Shown here one piece after another: positions 41,422-50,451 of a stretch of DNA of 64,000 nt. The stretch comes from Planotetraspora sp. A-T 1434 (lineage in GTDB: Bacteria > Actinomycetota > Actinomycetes > Streptosporangiales > Streptosporangiaceae): assembly GCF_025420585.1 (NCBI RefSeq), contig NZ_JAOEGB010000018.1, forward strand, positions 1 to 64,000. The letters are read 5' to 3'. The notes below the pieces were generated by a model that did not search any database, had not been told where the DNA came from, and saw nothing but the letters and a program-made list of their open reading frames with translations. The translations under genes and the position numbers were made by a program. Positions within the stretch are counted from its first letter, which is position 1. Every line of letters starts with the position of its first letter.

Positions 41422-42651
41422 GTGCCCCGATCGGTGCGCGGATCCGTTACCGCCGCGGCCCTGGCCGTCCTCACCGGCCTCGCCCTGCTGCCCGGCATCG
41501 CCTCGGCCTCCGACGCGAAGTCTTCGAGAGCGAAGGCCGCCCCCGGGGCGCACGCCGCCCTCAGGGCCCCGGCCGCGTTCACGCATCCGGGTGTGCTGGT
41601 GAGCAGGGCGCAGCTCGACTTCGTCCGCGCCAAGCTGACGGCGGAGCCGTGGAAGTCGGCGTTCGCACAGGTCAAGGCCAGCCCGCTGGCCTCGCTCTCC
41701 TACAAGGCCAAGCCGCGGGCCGTCGTCGAGTGCGGGCCGAGCTCCAACCCCAACTACGGCTGCTCCGACGAGCGGGGCGACGCCCTGGCCGCCTACACCG
41801 ACGCGCTGCTGTGGTATCTCACCAGGAACGCGGCCTACGCCAAGAAGGCGATCGAGATCATGGACGCCTGGTCGGCCGTGATCACCAGTCACACGAACTC
41901 GAACGCGCCGCTCCAGACCGGGTGGGCGGGGGCGTCGTTCTCCCGGGCCGCGGAGCTGATCAAGCATACGTATTCGAGCTGGCCCAACGCCGCGAGGTTC
42001 GCCACGAAGCTGCGCACGGTCTATCTGCCGGTGGTCGGCGGCACGGCCGCGCGGGACAAGAACGGCAACTGGGAGCTCATCATGACGGACGCGGCGATCG
42101 GCATCGCCGTGTTCCTCGACGACAAGACGGCCTTCGACAAGGCGGTCTCCACGTGGCGGGGCCGCCTGCCCGCCTACATCTACCTCAAGTCTGACGGGCC
42201 GCTGCCCAAGCAGGCGCCGGGCAGCAAGTACGACACGTCAGCGGAGATCATCAACTATTGGGAGGGTCAGACGACCTTCGTCGACGGTCTGGCGCAGGAG
42301 ACCTGCCGCGACTTCGGCCACACCGGCTGGGGCATCGAGGCGGCCATCCACGTCGCCGAGACGGCCCGCATCCAGGGCCTCGACCTGTACGCCGAGGGCA
42401 AGGAGCGGCTCAGGCTGGCCATGGGCTTCCACTCGCAGTACGAGCTGGGCGCGGCCGTCCCCTCGTGGCTGTGCGGGGGGAAGCTGAACACGGGCATCGG
42501 CCCGGTGTTCGAGGTCGGCTACAACGCGCTGGCGGGCCGGCTGGGCTACAGCATGCCGCGCACCCTGCAGGTCGTGCAGAAGTACCGGCCCGCCGGGGCG
42601 AACTACTTCCTGGCCTGGGAGACCCTCACCCACGCGGGCAACCCGAACTGA
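41422..42651 (+). CDS. Secreted alginate lyase-family polysaccharide lyase
   Basis: This 409-residue protein starts at GTG 41422 with AAAGGAG eight bases upstream. A signal peptide (VRGSVTAAALAVLTGLALLP, then SASD) precedes an alginate lyase/PL5-like alpha-barrel: FTHPGVLVSRAQLDFVRAKL, RGDALAAYTDALLWYLTRN, NGNWELIMTDAAIGIAVFLD, CRDFGHTGWGIEAAIHVAET. The conserved NWE and RD.GH blocks carry the catalytic residues. It should cleave uronic-acid polymers outside the cell. Its stop lies inside a 20-base tandem repeat. Confidence 0.85.
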   Translation: MPRSVRGSVTAAALAVLTGLALLPGIASASDAKSSRAKAAPGAHAALRAPAAFTHPGVLVSRAQLDFVRAKLTAEPWKSAFAQVKASPLASLSYKAKPRAVVECGPSSNPNYGCSDERGDALAAYTDALLWYLTRNAAYAKKAIEIMDAWSAVITSHTNSNAPLQTGWAGASFSRAAELIKHTYSSWPNAARFATKLRTVYLPVVGGTAARDKNGNWELIMTDAAIGIAVFLDDKTAFDKAVSTWRGRLPAYIYLKSDGPLPKQAPGSKYDTSAEIINYWEGQTTFVDGLAQETCRDFGHTGWGIEAAIHVAETARIQGLDLYAEGKERLRLAMGFHSQYELGAAVPSWLCGGKLNTGIGPVFEVGYNALAGRLGYSMPRTLQVVQKYRPAGANYFLAWETLTHAGNPN

Positions 42652-42700
42652 GCGGGGGCTACCCGAACTGAGCGGGGGCTACCCGAGCTGGGCGGGGGCT
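42641..42700. repeat. 20-base tandem triplicate across two stop codons
   Basis: The unit ACCCGAACTGAGCGGGGGCT occurs at 42641-42660 and 42661-42680 and, with two changes, at 42681-42700. The first copy holds the lyase stop and the last copy holds most of the stop of the convergent hydrolase gene. So both genes end in the array. Confidence 0.85.
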
Positions 42701-44051
42701 ACCGCCAGCCCTCCGGGTCGACGCCGCCCGGCACGGCGGCCGCCGTGCCGTACGGCTCGCGCGTGAAGACGAACGTGTTGACGTCGAGGTGCACGCCCGC
42801 GGGGGAGCGGACGACCTGGAGGGTCTCGCCGGCGTAGTAGCCGTCGAGGCCGAGCCAGGTGCCGTCGGCCTGGGCGGCGAAGCGGGAGGCCCGGCCGTGG
42901 CCGTTGACGGGGCTCAGCGACAGCCCCCGCCTCGGCAGGACCCGCAGCACGTACGCGGTGGGCCCCCAGTACCACGGCCCGGTCAGCGCCAGCAGGTCCT
43001 CGTCGACGGGGGAGGGCGCCCACTCGGCGGGCAGCGGCGGCTCGTGCTGGGCGAGGATGTCGAGCAGGTCGGTGTCGAGCGGGCCGCGGATCCCGGACGT
43101 GGCGTTGGCCAGCCACAGCACGGCGACGCCGTCGGCCGGGTCGGCCCAGAACGTGGACAGGAAGCCGGGCATCGACCCGCCGTGCCCGGCCAGCCGGCGG
43201 GCGCCGCCCGGGCCGGTGTGCCGTACGAGCTGGAGGCCGAGGCCGTAGCCGCGCGTCCAGGCGTCGCCGTCCTCGACGATGGCGGGCTCGCGCATCTCGG
43301 CGACGGTCTCGGGCCGCAGGACGCCGCGGGTCTCCCCGGCGACGAAGGCCGCCCAGCGGGCGAGATCGGCGGCGGTCGACCACAGCTGCCCGGCGGGGGC
43401 CATCGCCCCGTGGTCGTTCTCCGGCTCGGGGAGCAGCACGTCGGCCCAGGGATGCACGGCGTAGCCGGTCGCGTGCGGCGCTCGTGGGCGCGGCGTGGTG
43501 TCCCGCATGCCGAGCGGCTGGAGGATCTCCTCCCGCACGGCCTCCTCCCAGGGCGCCGTCCGCTTGCGCGCGACGAGCTCGCCGAGCAGGGCGAAGCCGA
43601 CGTTGGAGTAGTGGTAGCGGCGGCCCGGGCGGTGCCTGGCCGACTCCGGCCCGAGGGCGGCCAGCAGCGCCGGCACGGAGACGCCGGGCGTGCGCTCCCA
43701 CCAGTCGCCGGGCGATTCGGCGGTCAGCCCGCCGGTGTGGGAGAGGATCTGCGCGATCGTCACGTCGCCGACCGGGGTGCCGGGCACGTGCTTGTCGAGA
43801 GGATCGAGCAGGTCGAGCTGGCCCTCGTCACGCAGCCGCATCACCATGGTCGCCACCATGGTCTTGGTGAGGGACCCGATGCGGTACTGGGTCGTCTCCT
43901 CCGGGGGCTTGGCCCCGACCCGCCCGCGGGCGCCGAACCAGCTGATCTCGCCGCCCCGGACCAGCGCCGCGACCAGCGAGGGCACCCTCGCGTCCGCCTG
44001 CTCGATCGCCAGCCTGCGCAGCAGCGCGCGGGCCGTCCCTTCCAGAACCAT
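42699..44051 (-). CDS. Serine hydrolase, class C beta-lactamase/esterase family
   Basis: This 450-residue protein has the SxxK motif with S60 and K63 in YRIGSLTKTM, the YxN motif Y148 to N150 in RYHYSNVG, and HGGSMPG in place of KTG. These are typical of class C beta-lactamase-like esterases and peptidases. GGAGGGG precedes the ATG. No signal peptide is evident, so it probably acts in the cytoplasm on an ester or peptide rather than on beta-lactams. The C-terminal 90 residues form an extra beta domain. Confidence 0.88.
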   Translation of the reverse strand: MVLEGTARALLRRLAIEQADARVPSLVAALVRGGEISWFGARGRVGAKPPEETTQYRIGSLTKTMVATMVMRLRDEGQLDLLDPLDKHVPGTPVGDVTIAQILSHTGGLTAESPGDWWERTPGVSVPALLAALGPESARHRPGRRYHYSNVGFALLGELVARKRTAPWEEAVREEILQPLGMRDTTPRPRAPHATGYAVHPWADVLLPEPENDHGAMAPAGQLWSTAADLARWAAFVAGETRGVLRPETVAEMREPAIVEDGDAWTRGYGLGLQLVRHTGPGGARRLAGHGGSMPGFLSTFWADPADGVAVLWLANATSGIRGPLDTDLLDILAQHEPPLPAEWAPSPVDEDLLALTGPWYWGPTAYVLRVLPRRGLSLSPVNGHGRASRFAAQADGTWLGLDGYYAGETLQVVRSPAGVHLDVNTFVFTREPYGTAAAVPGGVDPEGWR

Positions 44052-44179
44052 TACCCCTCCAGAGCCATTGCCGCAGTCCCTCCGCGTCGCGATCGCACCA
44101 GGCTAGCGCCCGATCATCGGTGAGTTCGCTGATGCCGGGGATGGCGCGGCGACGCACGGGCTGGGGCAGAATGCCACCC

Positions 44180-46417
44180 ATGACCACCCCTCCCGGCGGC
44201 TCTTCAGGCGATCCCGCGGGCAGGCCGCCCGGTGCCCTCCTCGACTGCGTGCTCGAACGGATCACGTACGCCAACGAGGAGACCGGCTACACGATCGCGC
44301 GGGTGGCGACCGAGCGCGGCGGCAACGAGCTGCTGACCGTCGTCGGGCCGCTGCTCGGGGCGCAGGTGGGCGAGTCGCTGCGGCTCACCGGCCGGTGGGG
44401 GTCTCATCCCCGGTACGGCAGGCAGTTCGAGGTGTGGTCCTACACCACCGTGCTGCCGGCGACCATTCAGGGCATCCAGCGCTACCTCGGCTCGGGGCTG
44501 ATCAAAGGCATCGGCCCGAAGATGGCGGAGCGGATCGTCGACCACTTCGGCACCGACACACTGCGGGTGATCGAGGAGGAGCCCGCCCGGCTGGTGGAGG
44601 TGCCGGGCCTCGGCCCCAAGCGCACGAAGATGATCGCGGCGGCCTGGGAGGAACAGAAGATCATCAAAGAGGTGATGATCTTCCTGCAGGGCGTCGGGGT
44701 GTCCACGTCGATCGCCGTGCGAATCTTCAAGCAGTACGGCGAGGAGTCGATCGACGTCGTCCGCAAGGAGCCCTACCGGCTGGCCGACGACGTGTGGGGC
44801 ATCGGCTTCAAGACGGCCGACACCATCGCGCAGGCGGTGGGCATCCCGCACGACAGCCCCGAGCGGGTGAAGGCGGGCCTGCGCTACACCCTGTCGCAGG
44901 CGGCCGACGACGGCCACTGCTACCTGCCCGCGCCCAACCTCGTGGCCGACGCGGTCAAGATCCTGGAGGTGTCGGCCGAGCTGACGGCCGCCTGCCTGGA
45001 GGAGCTCGTCGCCGAGGAAGGGGTGGTCCGGGAGGAGGTCCCCGCGGGGGAGAGCACCGTCCCGGCCGTCTATCTCGTGCCGTTCCACCGGGCCGAGCGG
45101 TCCCTGGCGGGCACCCTGCTCGGGCTGCTGTCCTCCGGGCACGACCGGCTCAAGGTCTTCACCGACGTCGACTGGCCCACCGCCCTCGACTGGCTGCGCG
45201 GCCGGACCGGCGCCGACCTCGCCCCAGAGCAGGCCCAGGCCGTACGGCTCGCGCTGTCCGAGAAGGTCGCCGTCCTCACGGGCGGGCCGGGCTGCGGCAA
45301 GAGTTTCACCGTCCGCTCGATCGTGACGCTGGCCAGGGCGAAGCGGGCCAAGGTCATTCTCGCCGCGCCGACCGGCCGGGCCGCCAAGCGGCTCGCGGAG
45401 CTGACCGGCCACGAGGCGACGACCGTGCACCGGTTGCTCCAGTTGCGGCCCGGCGGCGACGCGACCTTCGACCGGGACAACCCCCTCGACGCCGACCTGG
45501 TCGTGGTCGACGAGGCGTCGATGCTCGACCTGCTGCTGGCCAACAAGCTGGTCAAGGCCGTCGCCCCCGGTGCTCATCTGCTGTTCGTGGGCGACGTCGA
45601 CCAGCTTCCCTCGGTCGGCGCCGGCGAGGTCCTGCGCGACCTGCTCGCCGCTCCCGAGATCCCGCGCGTACGGCTGACGCAGATCTTCCGCCAGGCCCAG
45701 GAGTCCGGGGTGGTGGTCAACGCCCACCGGGTCAACACCGGGCAGCAGCCGCTGGTGCGGGACTTCCCCGACTTCTTCCTGTTCCCCTGCGAGGAGCCCG
45801 AGGAGATCGCCGCCCTCACGGTCGACGTGGTGGCCCGGCGGATCCCGGCCAAGTTCGGGCTCAACCCCCGGCGCGATGTGCAGGTGCTGGCCCCGATGCA
45901 CCGCGGGGCCGCCGGGGCGGGCGCGCTCAACATCGCCCTGCAGGAGGCCCTGACGCCGTCCCGGGAGGGCATGCCCGAGCGGCGCTACGGCGGGCGGGTC
46001 TTCCGCGTGGGCGACAAGGTCACCCAGCTTCGCAACAACTACGACAAGGGCGCGGCGGGAGTGTTCAACGGCACGGTCGGCGTGGTCACCGGCCTGTCGC
46101 TGGAGGAGAGCAAGCTGACCGTGCTCACCGACGAGGACGAGGACGTCGACTACTCCTTCGACGAGCTCGACGAGCTGGCCCACGCCTACGCGGTCAGCAT
46201 CCACCGCTCCCAGGGCAGCGAATATCCCGCCGTCGTCATCCCCCTGGCCACCAGCGCGTGGATGATGCTGCAGCGCAACCTGCTCTACACCGCCATCACC
46301 CGGGCGAAGAAGCTCGTGGTCATCGTCGGGTCCCGGCGAGCGCTCGCGCAGGCCGTACGCACGAGGGGAGCGGGCCGCCGCCACACGGGCCTCACCCACC
46401 GGCTCCACACGTCCTGA
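44180..46417 (+). CDS. recD2: RecD2 (RecD-like) ATP-dependent DNA helicase
   Basis: This 745-residue superfamily 1B helicase has the RecD2-specific N-terminal region (GYTIARVATERGGNELLTVV) with an OB part, helix-hairpin-helix repeats (VPGLGPKRTKMIAAAWEEQ), Walker A with K374 in LTGGPGCGKSFT, VVVDEASMLDLLL, VGDVDQLPSVGAGEVL and the C-terminal AVSIHRSQGSEYPAVVIPL. ATG 44180 is chosen; 44171 is possible. It unwinds DNA 5' to 3' in repair, independently of RecBC. Fifteen to twenty residues at the N-terminus are disordered. Confidence 0.93.
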   Translation: MTTPPGGSSGDPAGRPPGALLDCVLERITYANEETGYTIARVATERGGNELLTVVGPLLGAQVGESLRLTGRWGSHPRYGRQFEVWSYTTVLPATIQGIQRYLGSGLIKGIGPKMAERIVDHFGTDTLRVIEEEPARLVEVPGLGPKRTKMIAAAWEEQKIIKEVMIFLQGVGVSTSIAVRIFKQYGEESIDVVRKEPYRLADDVWGIGFKTADTIAQAVGIPHDSPERVKAGLRYTLSQAADDGHCYLPAPNLVADAVKILEVSAELTAACLEELVAEEGVVREEVPAGESTVPAVYLVPFHRAERSLAGTLLGLLSSGHDRLKVFTDVDWPTALDWLRGRTGADLAPEQAQAVRLALSEKVAVLTGGPGCGKSFTVRSIVTLARAKRAKVILAAPTGRAAKRLAELTGHEATTVHRLLQLRPGGDATFDRDNPLDADLVVVDEASMLDLLLANKLVKAVAPGAHLLFVGDVDQLPSVGAGEVLRDLLAAPEIPRVRLTQIFRQAQESGVVVNAHRVNTGQQPLVRDFPDFFLFPCEEPEEIAALTVDVVARRIPAKFGLNPRRDVQVLAPMHRGAAGAGALNIALQEALTPSREGMPERRYGGRVFRVGDKVTQLRNNYDKGAAGVFNGTVGVVTGLSLEESKLTVLTDEDEDVDYSFDELDELAHAYAVSIHRSQGSEYPAVVIPLATSAWMMLQRNLLYTAITRAKKLVVIVGSRRALAQAVRTRGAGRRHTGLTHRLHTS

Positions 46418-46669
46418 GAGCGGCCGCGCGGACGTGTCCGAGGTGCCGGGCTCTTGTGTCCTGACGTGCCGTTTCCACGTGGCCTGACCGGCAGGGGATA
46501 AATCACTGACTGGGGGATTGATCCTTTTTGGCGCGGACCTTACCCTGTCTAAACGGGTTCTACCCACTTCGGGACCGAACTGTGATCTAACTCATCCTGA
46601 AATAGCACAAATAATAGGCATCCCCTAATAGGGTCTTGAGGTGCCCTTTGCGCCCATGGGGGAGAGGTT
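46418..46669. promoter_or_regulatory. AT-rich upstream region of the L,D-transpeptidase gene
   Basis: The 120 bases before 46670 are AT-rich for this genome and contain the palindrome CCCTA A TAGGG (46623-46633). They probably hold the promoter; I cannot fix the -35 and -10 elements. Confidence 0.4.
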
Positions 46670-47878
46670 GTGCTGAGCGCTCACTTTGGTTCGAGGTTGC
46701 CGATCGCCGGAGTCGCCGTGGCCATGGCCGCGGTTCTGACGGCATGTTCCGGCGGATCCGCCACGCCCGGGTCGCCGGGGGGCGGCGGACCCGGTGACGC
46801 GACGACCCAGAGCCCGGCCGGGCCCTCCATAAAGATCAGCCCCGTCAAGGGCAGCGCCAAGGTCCGCCCGGACAAGTCCGTGGTCGTCACGGCGGCCAAC
46901 GGCTCACTCGAAGAGGTCACCGTCCAGGCGGGCGGTGAGTCGGTCGAGGGCGAGTTCGACTCGGCCCACGCCAAGTGGACCTCCAAGCAGCCGCTCAAGC
47001 CGTCGACCACCTACACGGTGTCGGCCAAGGCCAGCGGCGCGGGCGGCCCCACCACGGCGACCAGCCAGTTCAGCACGCTCAAGCCCAAATACGAGCTGGC
47101 CGTCGCCGACGTGACGCCCGGCATCAAGGGCGAGACCGTCGGCGTCGGCATGCCGATCATGGTGACCTTCAACCAGGCGGTCACCGACAAGGCCGCGGTC
47201 GAGCAGGCCCTCGAGATCGAGGCCGAAAAGCCCGTCACCGGCGCATGGCGCTGGATCAACGACCGGCTGGTCATGTACCGGACCGCCAAGTACTGGCCCG
47301 CCCACCAGAAGGTCACCTTCACCGCGCACCTCGCGGGCGTCCACGGCGGCAAGGACATGTACGGCACCGAGGACCACACCACGACGATCAAGATCGGCGC
47401 GGCGTGGATCAGCACGGTCAACACCAAGACCCACATCATGGTCGTCAAGCGGGACGGCAAGACCGTGCAGACCATGAAGATCAGCGCGGGTAAGGCGACG
47501 ACCCGCGAGTACACCACGACCAGCGGCATCCATCTCACGATGGAACGCGGCAACCCCGTGACGATGATCTCCCCAGGCAAGAAGGAGGGCGACCCCGGGT
47601 ACTACAAGGAGGTCGTCAACCACGCCGTGCGCATCTCCAACAGCGGCGAGTACGTCCACAGCGCCCCGTGGTCGGTCGGGTCGCAGGGCCGTGCCAACGT
47701 CAGCCACGGCTGCGTCAACGCCCGGCCCGACCAGGCCAAGTGGTTCTACGAGAACTTCCACCGCGGCGACGTCGTCAAGATCGTCGGTACGACCCGCATC
47801 CTGGAGTGGAACAACGGCTGGGGCTTCTGGCAGATGCCGTTCAAGCAGTGGAAGAAGGGCAGCGCCCTGGAGTCGTAG
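46670..47878 (+). CDS. Lipoprotein L,D-transpeptidase (Ig-like plus YkuD)
   Basis: This 402-residue protein has a lipoprotein signal with C26 in AVLTACSGG, a Gly/Pro-rich linker, two Ig-like domains (IKISPVKGSAKVRPDKSVVV; ITVTFNQAVTDKAAVEQALE-like) and a YkuD domain with catalytic C348 in HSAPWSVGSQGRANVSHGCV. This is the layout of mycobacterial LdtMt2-type enzymes that make 3-3 cross-links in peptidoglycan. GTG 46670 follows GGAGAGG. It stands alone. Confidence 0.93.
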   Translation: MLSAHFGSRLPIAGVAVAMAAVLTACSGGSATPGSPGGGGPGDATTQSPAGPSIKISPVKGSAKVRPDKSVVVTAANGSLEEVTVQAGGESVEGEFDSAHAKWTSKQPLKPSTTYTVSAKASGAGGPTTATSQFSTLKPKYELAVADVTPGIKGETVGVGMPIMVTFNQAVTDKAAVEQALEIEAEKPVTGAWRWINDRLVMYRTAKYWPAHQKVTFTAHLAGVHGGKDMYGTEDHTTTIKIGAAWISTVNTKTHIMVVKRDGKTVQTMKISAGKATTREYTTTSGIHLTMERGNPVTMISPGKKEGDPGYYKEVVNHAVRISNSGEYVHSAPWSVGSQGRANVSHGCVNARPDQAKWFYENFHRGDVVKIVGTTRILEWNNGWGFWQMPFKQWKKGSALES

Positions 47879-47924
47879 GCGCCGGGGGACCGGCTTGCGC
47901 GGCCGACGCCGATGATGTGAGCCG

Positions 47925-48680
47925 TCAGCCCAGTGCCAGCCGTACGGCCCGGCCCAGCGGCGTGGGAGCGCCGGGGTGCAGCGGCTCGGCGAGGAAGAAC
48001 GGCACCTGGGACATGAACCGCGGCCGGGCGCCCCGGTGCGGCTGCGCGGCATGGACGAGAAACGGGTGACACAGGTACACGTCGCCGGGAAGCCCGGTGG
48101 CGTACGCCAGGGGCCGGTGGGCGCTGGCCTCGTCCAGGATCGGGCCCGAGGTGAAGAACGGCAGCCCCTCCTCGCCGTACGGCTCCAGCGCCCGGGCGGC
48201 GTCGAAATGCGACCCGACCCGGATCCGCGTCGGCGCGTCGTCCGGGCCGACCTCGGAGAACAGCAGCAGGGCCAGCATGGTGCGCGGCCTGCCGGTGACC
48301 ACTCCCCACGCGCCTTTCGGGCCGGGGTCGTTCTGGTCGATGTGCCAGCCGGTGTCCCCGGCGTCCGACGGGTGCGGGAACCGGATCGGCGCGTTGCCCA
48401 CGCTGCCGCGCGGCGCCCAGCCACCCCGTCCGGCGAGCTGATCCAGCGCGGCGGAGAGCCGGGGGCTGCGGATCGCCTCACCGAACGGGCCCGCACCGGT
48501 GTGGTCGGTGGCCCAGATCACGGGCTTCGTCCACTCCGACGGCCTGTCCGGGGACAGCCCGATCATGTCCCACATGAGGGCGCGGGCGCGGTCGCCGGCC
48601 TCCCGGGGAAACGCCTCCTCGATCTTGAGGAATCCATCCGTGACGAAGCGGTCGAGGTCCGCGTCGCTGAAGAGCTCCAT
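47925..48680 (-). CDS. Phytanoyl-CoA dioxygenase (PhyH) family oxygenase
   Basis: This 251-residue iron/2-oxoglutarate oxygenase has the metal-binding H113 and D115 in TGWHIDQND and the distal His and 2-oxoglutarate Arg in LCHPFLVHAAQPHRGARPR. The first 35 residues (FSDADLDRFVTDGFLKIEEA) are the family's usual start. It hydroxylates a small molecule; the substrate is unknown. It is convergent with the L,D-transpeptidase gene and alone. Confidence 0.88.
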   Translation of the reverse strand: MELFSDADLDRFVTDGFLKIEEAFPREAGDRARALMWDMIGLSPDRPSEWTKPVIWATDHTGAGPFGEAIRSPRLSAALDQLAGRGGWAPRGSVGNAPIRFPHPSDAGDTGWHIDQNDPGPKGAWGVVTGRPRTMLALLLFSEVGPDDAPTRIRVGSHFDAARALEPYGEEGLPFFTSGPILDEASAHRPLAYATGLPGDVYLCHPFLVHAAQPHRGARPRFMSQVPFFLAEPLHPGAPTPLGRAVRLALG

Positions 48681-48845
48681 GCCGCCGACGCTAGCGATCT
48701 CCCGTCGTCCCGGTCGACCGGTTTTCCCCGCACCGCCGTGAGGTGACCGGACGAGGTCAGCGGCCGCCAGGTCGGCGCGCCGCAGGCTGGGCCCCGAGGT
48801 GCCGGCGCAGCCCTCGCGCCGGCGAGCTCGGCGACGTACCGGCCA

Positions 48846-49883
48846 TCAGACGAGGGCGAGCTGCCTCGCCGGGGAGCGGCGGCGGCGCCAGCGGCGGGTG
48901 TCCTGGCCGATGCCGTAGGCCGCCGCCAGGCCCCGGACCTGCTCGGCGATCCGGCTCCGATAGTCGGGGTCCGCCGTGGGGCCCTTGCCGTACAACGCCT
49001 GATAGCGGGGCACCAGCCCGGGGTGCTCGCGTTCGAGCCAGCCCAGGTAGGACTCGCGGGCGCCGGAAGGCAGGCGAAGCACGACGGGCGTCACGCTGAC
49101 CGCGCCCGCCTCGGCGGCCCGTCGCACGGTGGACCGCAGGTGATCGGCCGAGTCGGTGATCAGGGGCAGGATCGGCGCCATCAGAACACCGCACGGGATG
49201 CCCGCGTCGTTCAGCGCGGCGCAGACCTCCAGCCGCCGCTGCGGGGTGGCCGCGCCCGGCTCGACGGCCCGGCGGATGCGGTCGTCGACGAACCCGACCG
49301 ACACGGCGGCGCCGACCTGCGTCACCTTGGCGGCGTCGCGCAGCAGGTCGAGGTCGCGCAGGACGAGAGGGCTCTTGGTCAGCACGGTGAACGGGTTCCC
49401 GGCGTCGGCCAGGGCCCGGACGATGCCGGGCATCAGCCGGTAGGTCTCCTCAGCGGGCTGGTAGCAGTCGCCGCTCAGGCCGAGCGCGACCGGATCGCCG
49501 TCCCAGCGCGGGGCGGCCAGCTCGCGGCGTAACCGGTCCGCCAGGTTGGTCTTGACGACGATCCGGGAGGCGAAGTCCTCTCCCGCGTCGAGCCCGAGGT
49601 AGCGGTGACCACGCCGGGCCGCGCAGTAGCGGCACCCGGCCTCGCACCCGCGGTAGGGACTCACCGCCCACCGGTAGGGGAGCTCGGCGGCCTCCGGCAC
49701 GCGGTCGATCGCGGTCCGCGCCGGCACCTCGTAGCACGTGATGTCGCCGAAGACGCGGGTGACGGCCTGCCGTTCGATCCGGGGCCGCGCGGGTCCTCCG
49801 TCGAGGAGCGACTGCTGGACCCCGGGGGCGGCCCCGGAGCCGGAAGAGGCGTCGCGACGCATGGAGATCAGTAGAACACGCAT
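48846..49883 (-). CDS. Rv2578c/SplB-like radical SAM protein
   Basis: This 345-residue protein has the radical SAM cluster C80, C84, C87 in YRGCEAGCRYCAAR, preceded by ITCYEVPARTAIDRVPEAAE, and GLSGDCYQPAEETYRLMPGI and VLTKSPLVLRD further on. It belongs to the Rv2578c/SplB-related group common in actinobacteria, whose reaction is unknown. ATG 49883 has GGGGG upstream; ATG 49862 is closer to where homologues start. No partner gene is adjacent. Confidence 0.87.
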   Translation of the reverse strand: MRVLLISMRRDASSGSGAAPGVQQSLLDGGPARPRIERQAVTRVFGDITCYEVPARTAIDRVPEAAELPYRWAVSPYRGCEAGCRYCAARRGHRYLGLDAGEDFASRIVVKTNLADRLRRELAAPRWDGDPVALGLSGDCYQPAEETYRLMPGIVRALADAGNPFTVLTKSPLVLRDLDLLRDAAKVTQVGAAVSVGFVDDRIRRAVEPGAATPQRRLEVCAALNDAGIPCGVLMAPILPLITDSADHLRSTVRRAAEAGAVSVTPVVLRLPSGARESYLGWLEREHPGLVPRYQALYGKGPTADPDYRSRIAEQVRGLAAAYGIGQDTRRWRRRRSPARQLALV

Positions 49884-50113
49884 TCGACCCCCACGCCAAG
49901 TGGCCACGCCGTACGGCAGGCCCCCACGCCCCCCACCGCGGAGGCGGCCGGGAGACACCGGGCTCCGGCGGCGCGCACGGCGGCACGTCTCCCTGGCAGA
50001 CGCGACCACTGGGCCGATTGGCATGTTGGGGCACCCGCTGGGGCCGGTTCTGTCGCCCGCGAAGCTCAACCTCTAATCTGGGACAAGCGTACCGTTTTTA
50101 TGGAGGATCCCCC

Positions 50114-50437
50114 ATGGCCTGGCTCTTGCTCGCCGCCGCGATCGCCTCGGAGGTCCTGGCCACCTCCGCCCTGAAGCTGAGCGACGGGTTGTCTCATGTC
50201 GCCTGGACCGTGGTGGTCGTCGCCGGATACGTCGCCTCGTTCATCCTGCTGGCCTGGACTCTGAAGCTGCAGATGCCGGTCGGCATCGCCTACGCGGTGT
50301 GGGCGGGCATAGGCACCGCGGCGATCGCCCTCATCGGCACGCTGTTCCTCGGCGAGGGGATGAACCTCACCAAAGTCGCCGGTATCGTGCTGATCATCTG
50401 TGGCGTCGTGGTGCTCAACTTGGCCGGGTCGCACTGA
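50114..50437 (+). CDS. SMR-family multidrug/guanidinium exporter
   Basis: This 107-residue protein has four membrane segments and the essential Glu in LAAAIASEVLATSALKLSDG. AYAVWAGIGTAAIALIGTL is the family's third-helix signature. GGAGGAT precedes the ATG. SMR proteins exchange protons for cationic drugs or guanidinium; there is no guanidine riboswitch upstream, so a drug substrate is more likely. The TetR gene follows within 15 bases and probably controls it. Confidence 0.92.
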   Translation: MAWLLLAAAIASEVLATSALKLSDGLSHVAWTVVVVAGYVASFILLAWTLKLQMPVGIAYAVWAGIGTAAIALIGTLFLGEGMNLTKVAGIVLIICGVVVLNLAGSH

Positions 50438-50451
50438 GGCGTCGTCGCGAT

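Noticed and set aside
44204-46567. 787-residue minus-strand open frame
   Set aside because: It is the antisense of recD2; its residues are a His/Arg/Gly/Asp-rich mixture without motifs, and the recD2 frame has all helicase motifs.
46904-48496. 530-residue minus-strand frame
   Set aside because: Shadow of the L,D-transpeptidase and PhyH genes, which have clear catalytic motifs.
50060-50113. Guanidine riboswitch in front of the SMR gene
   Set aside because: The leader is under 50 bases and lacks the conserved ykkC-type blocks.
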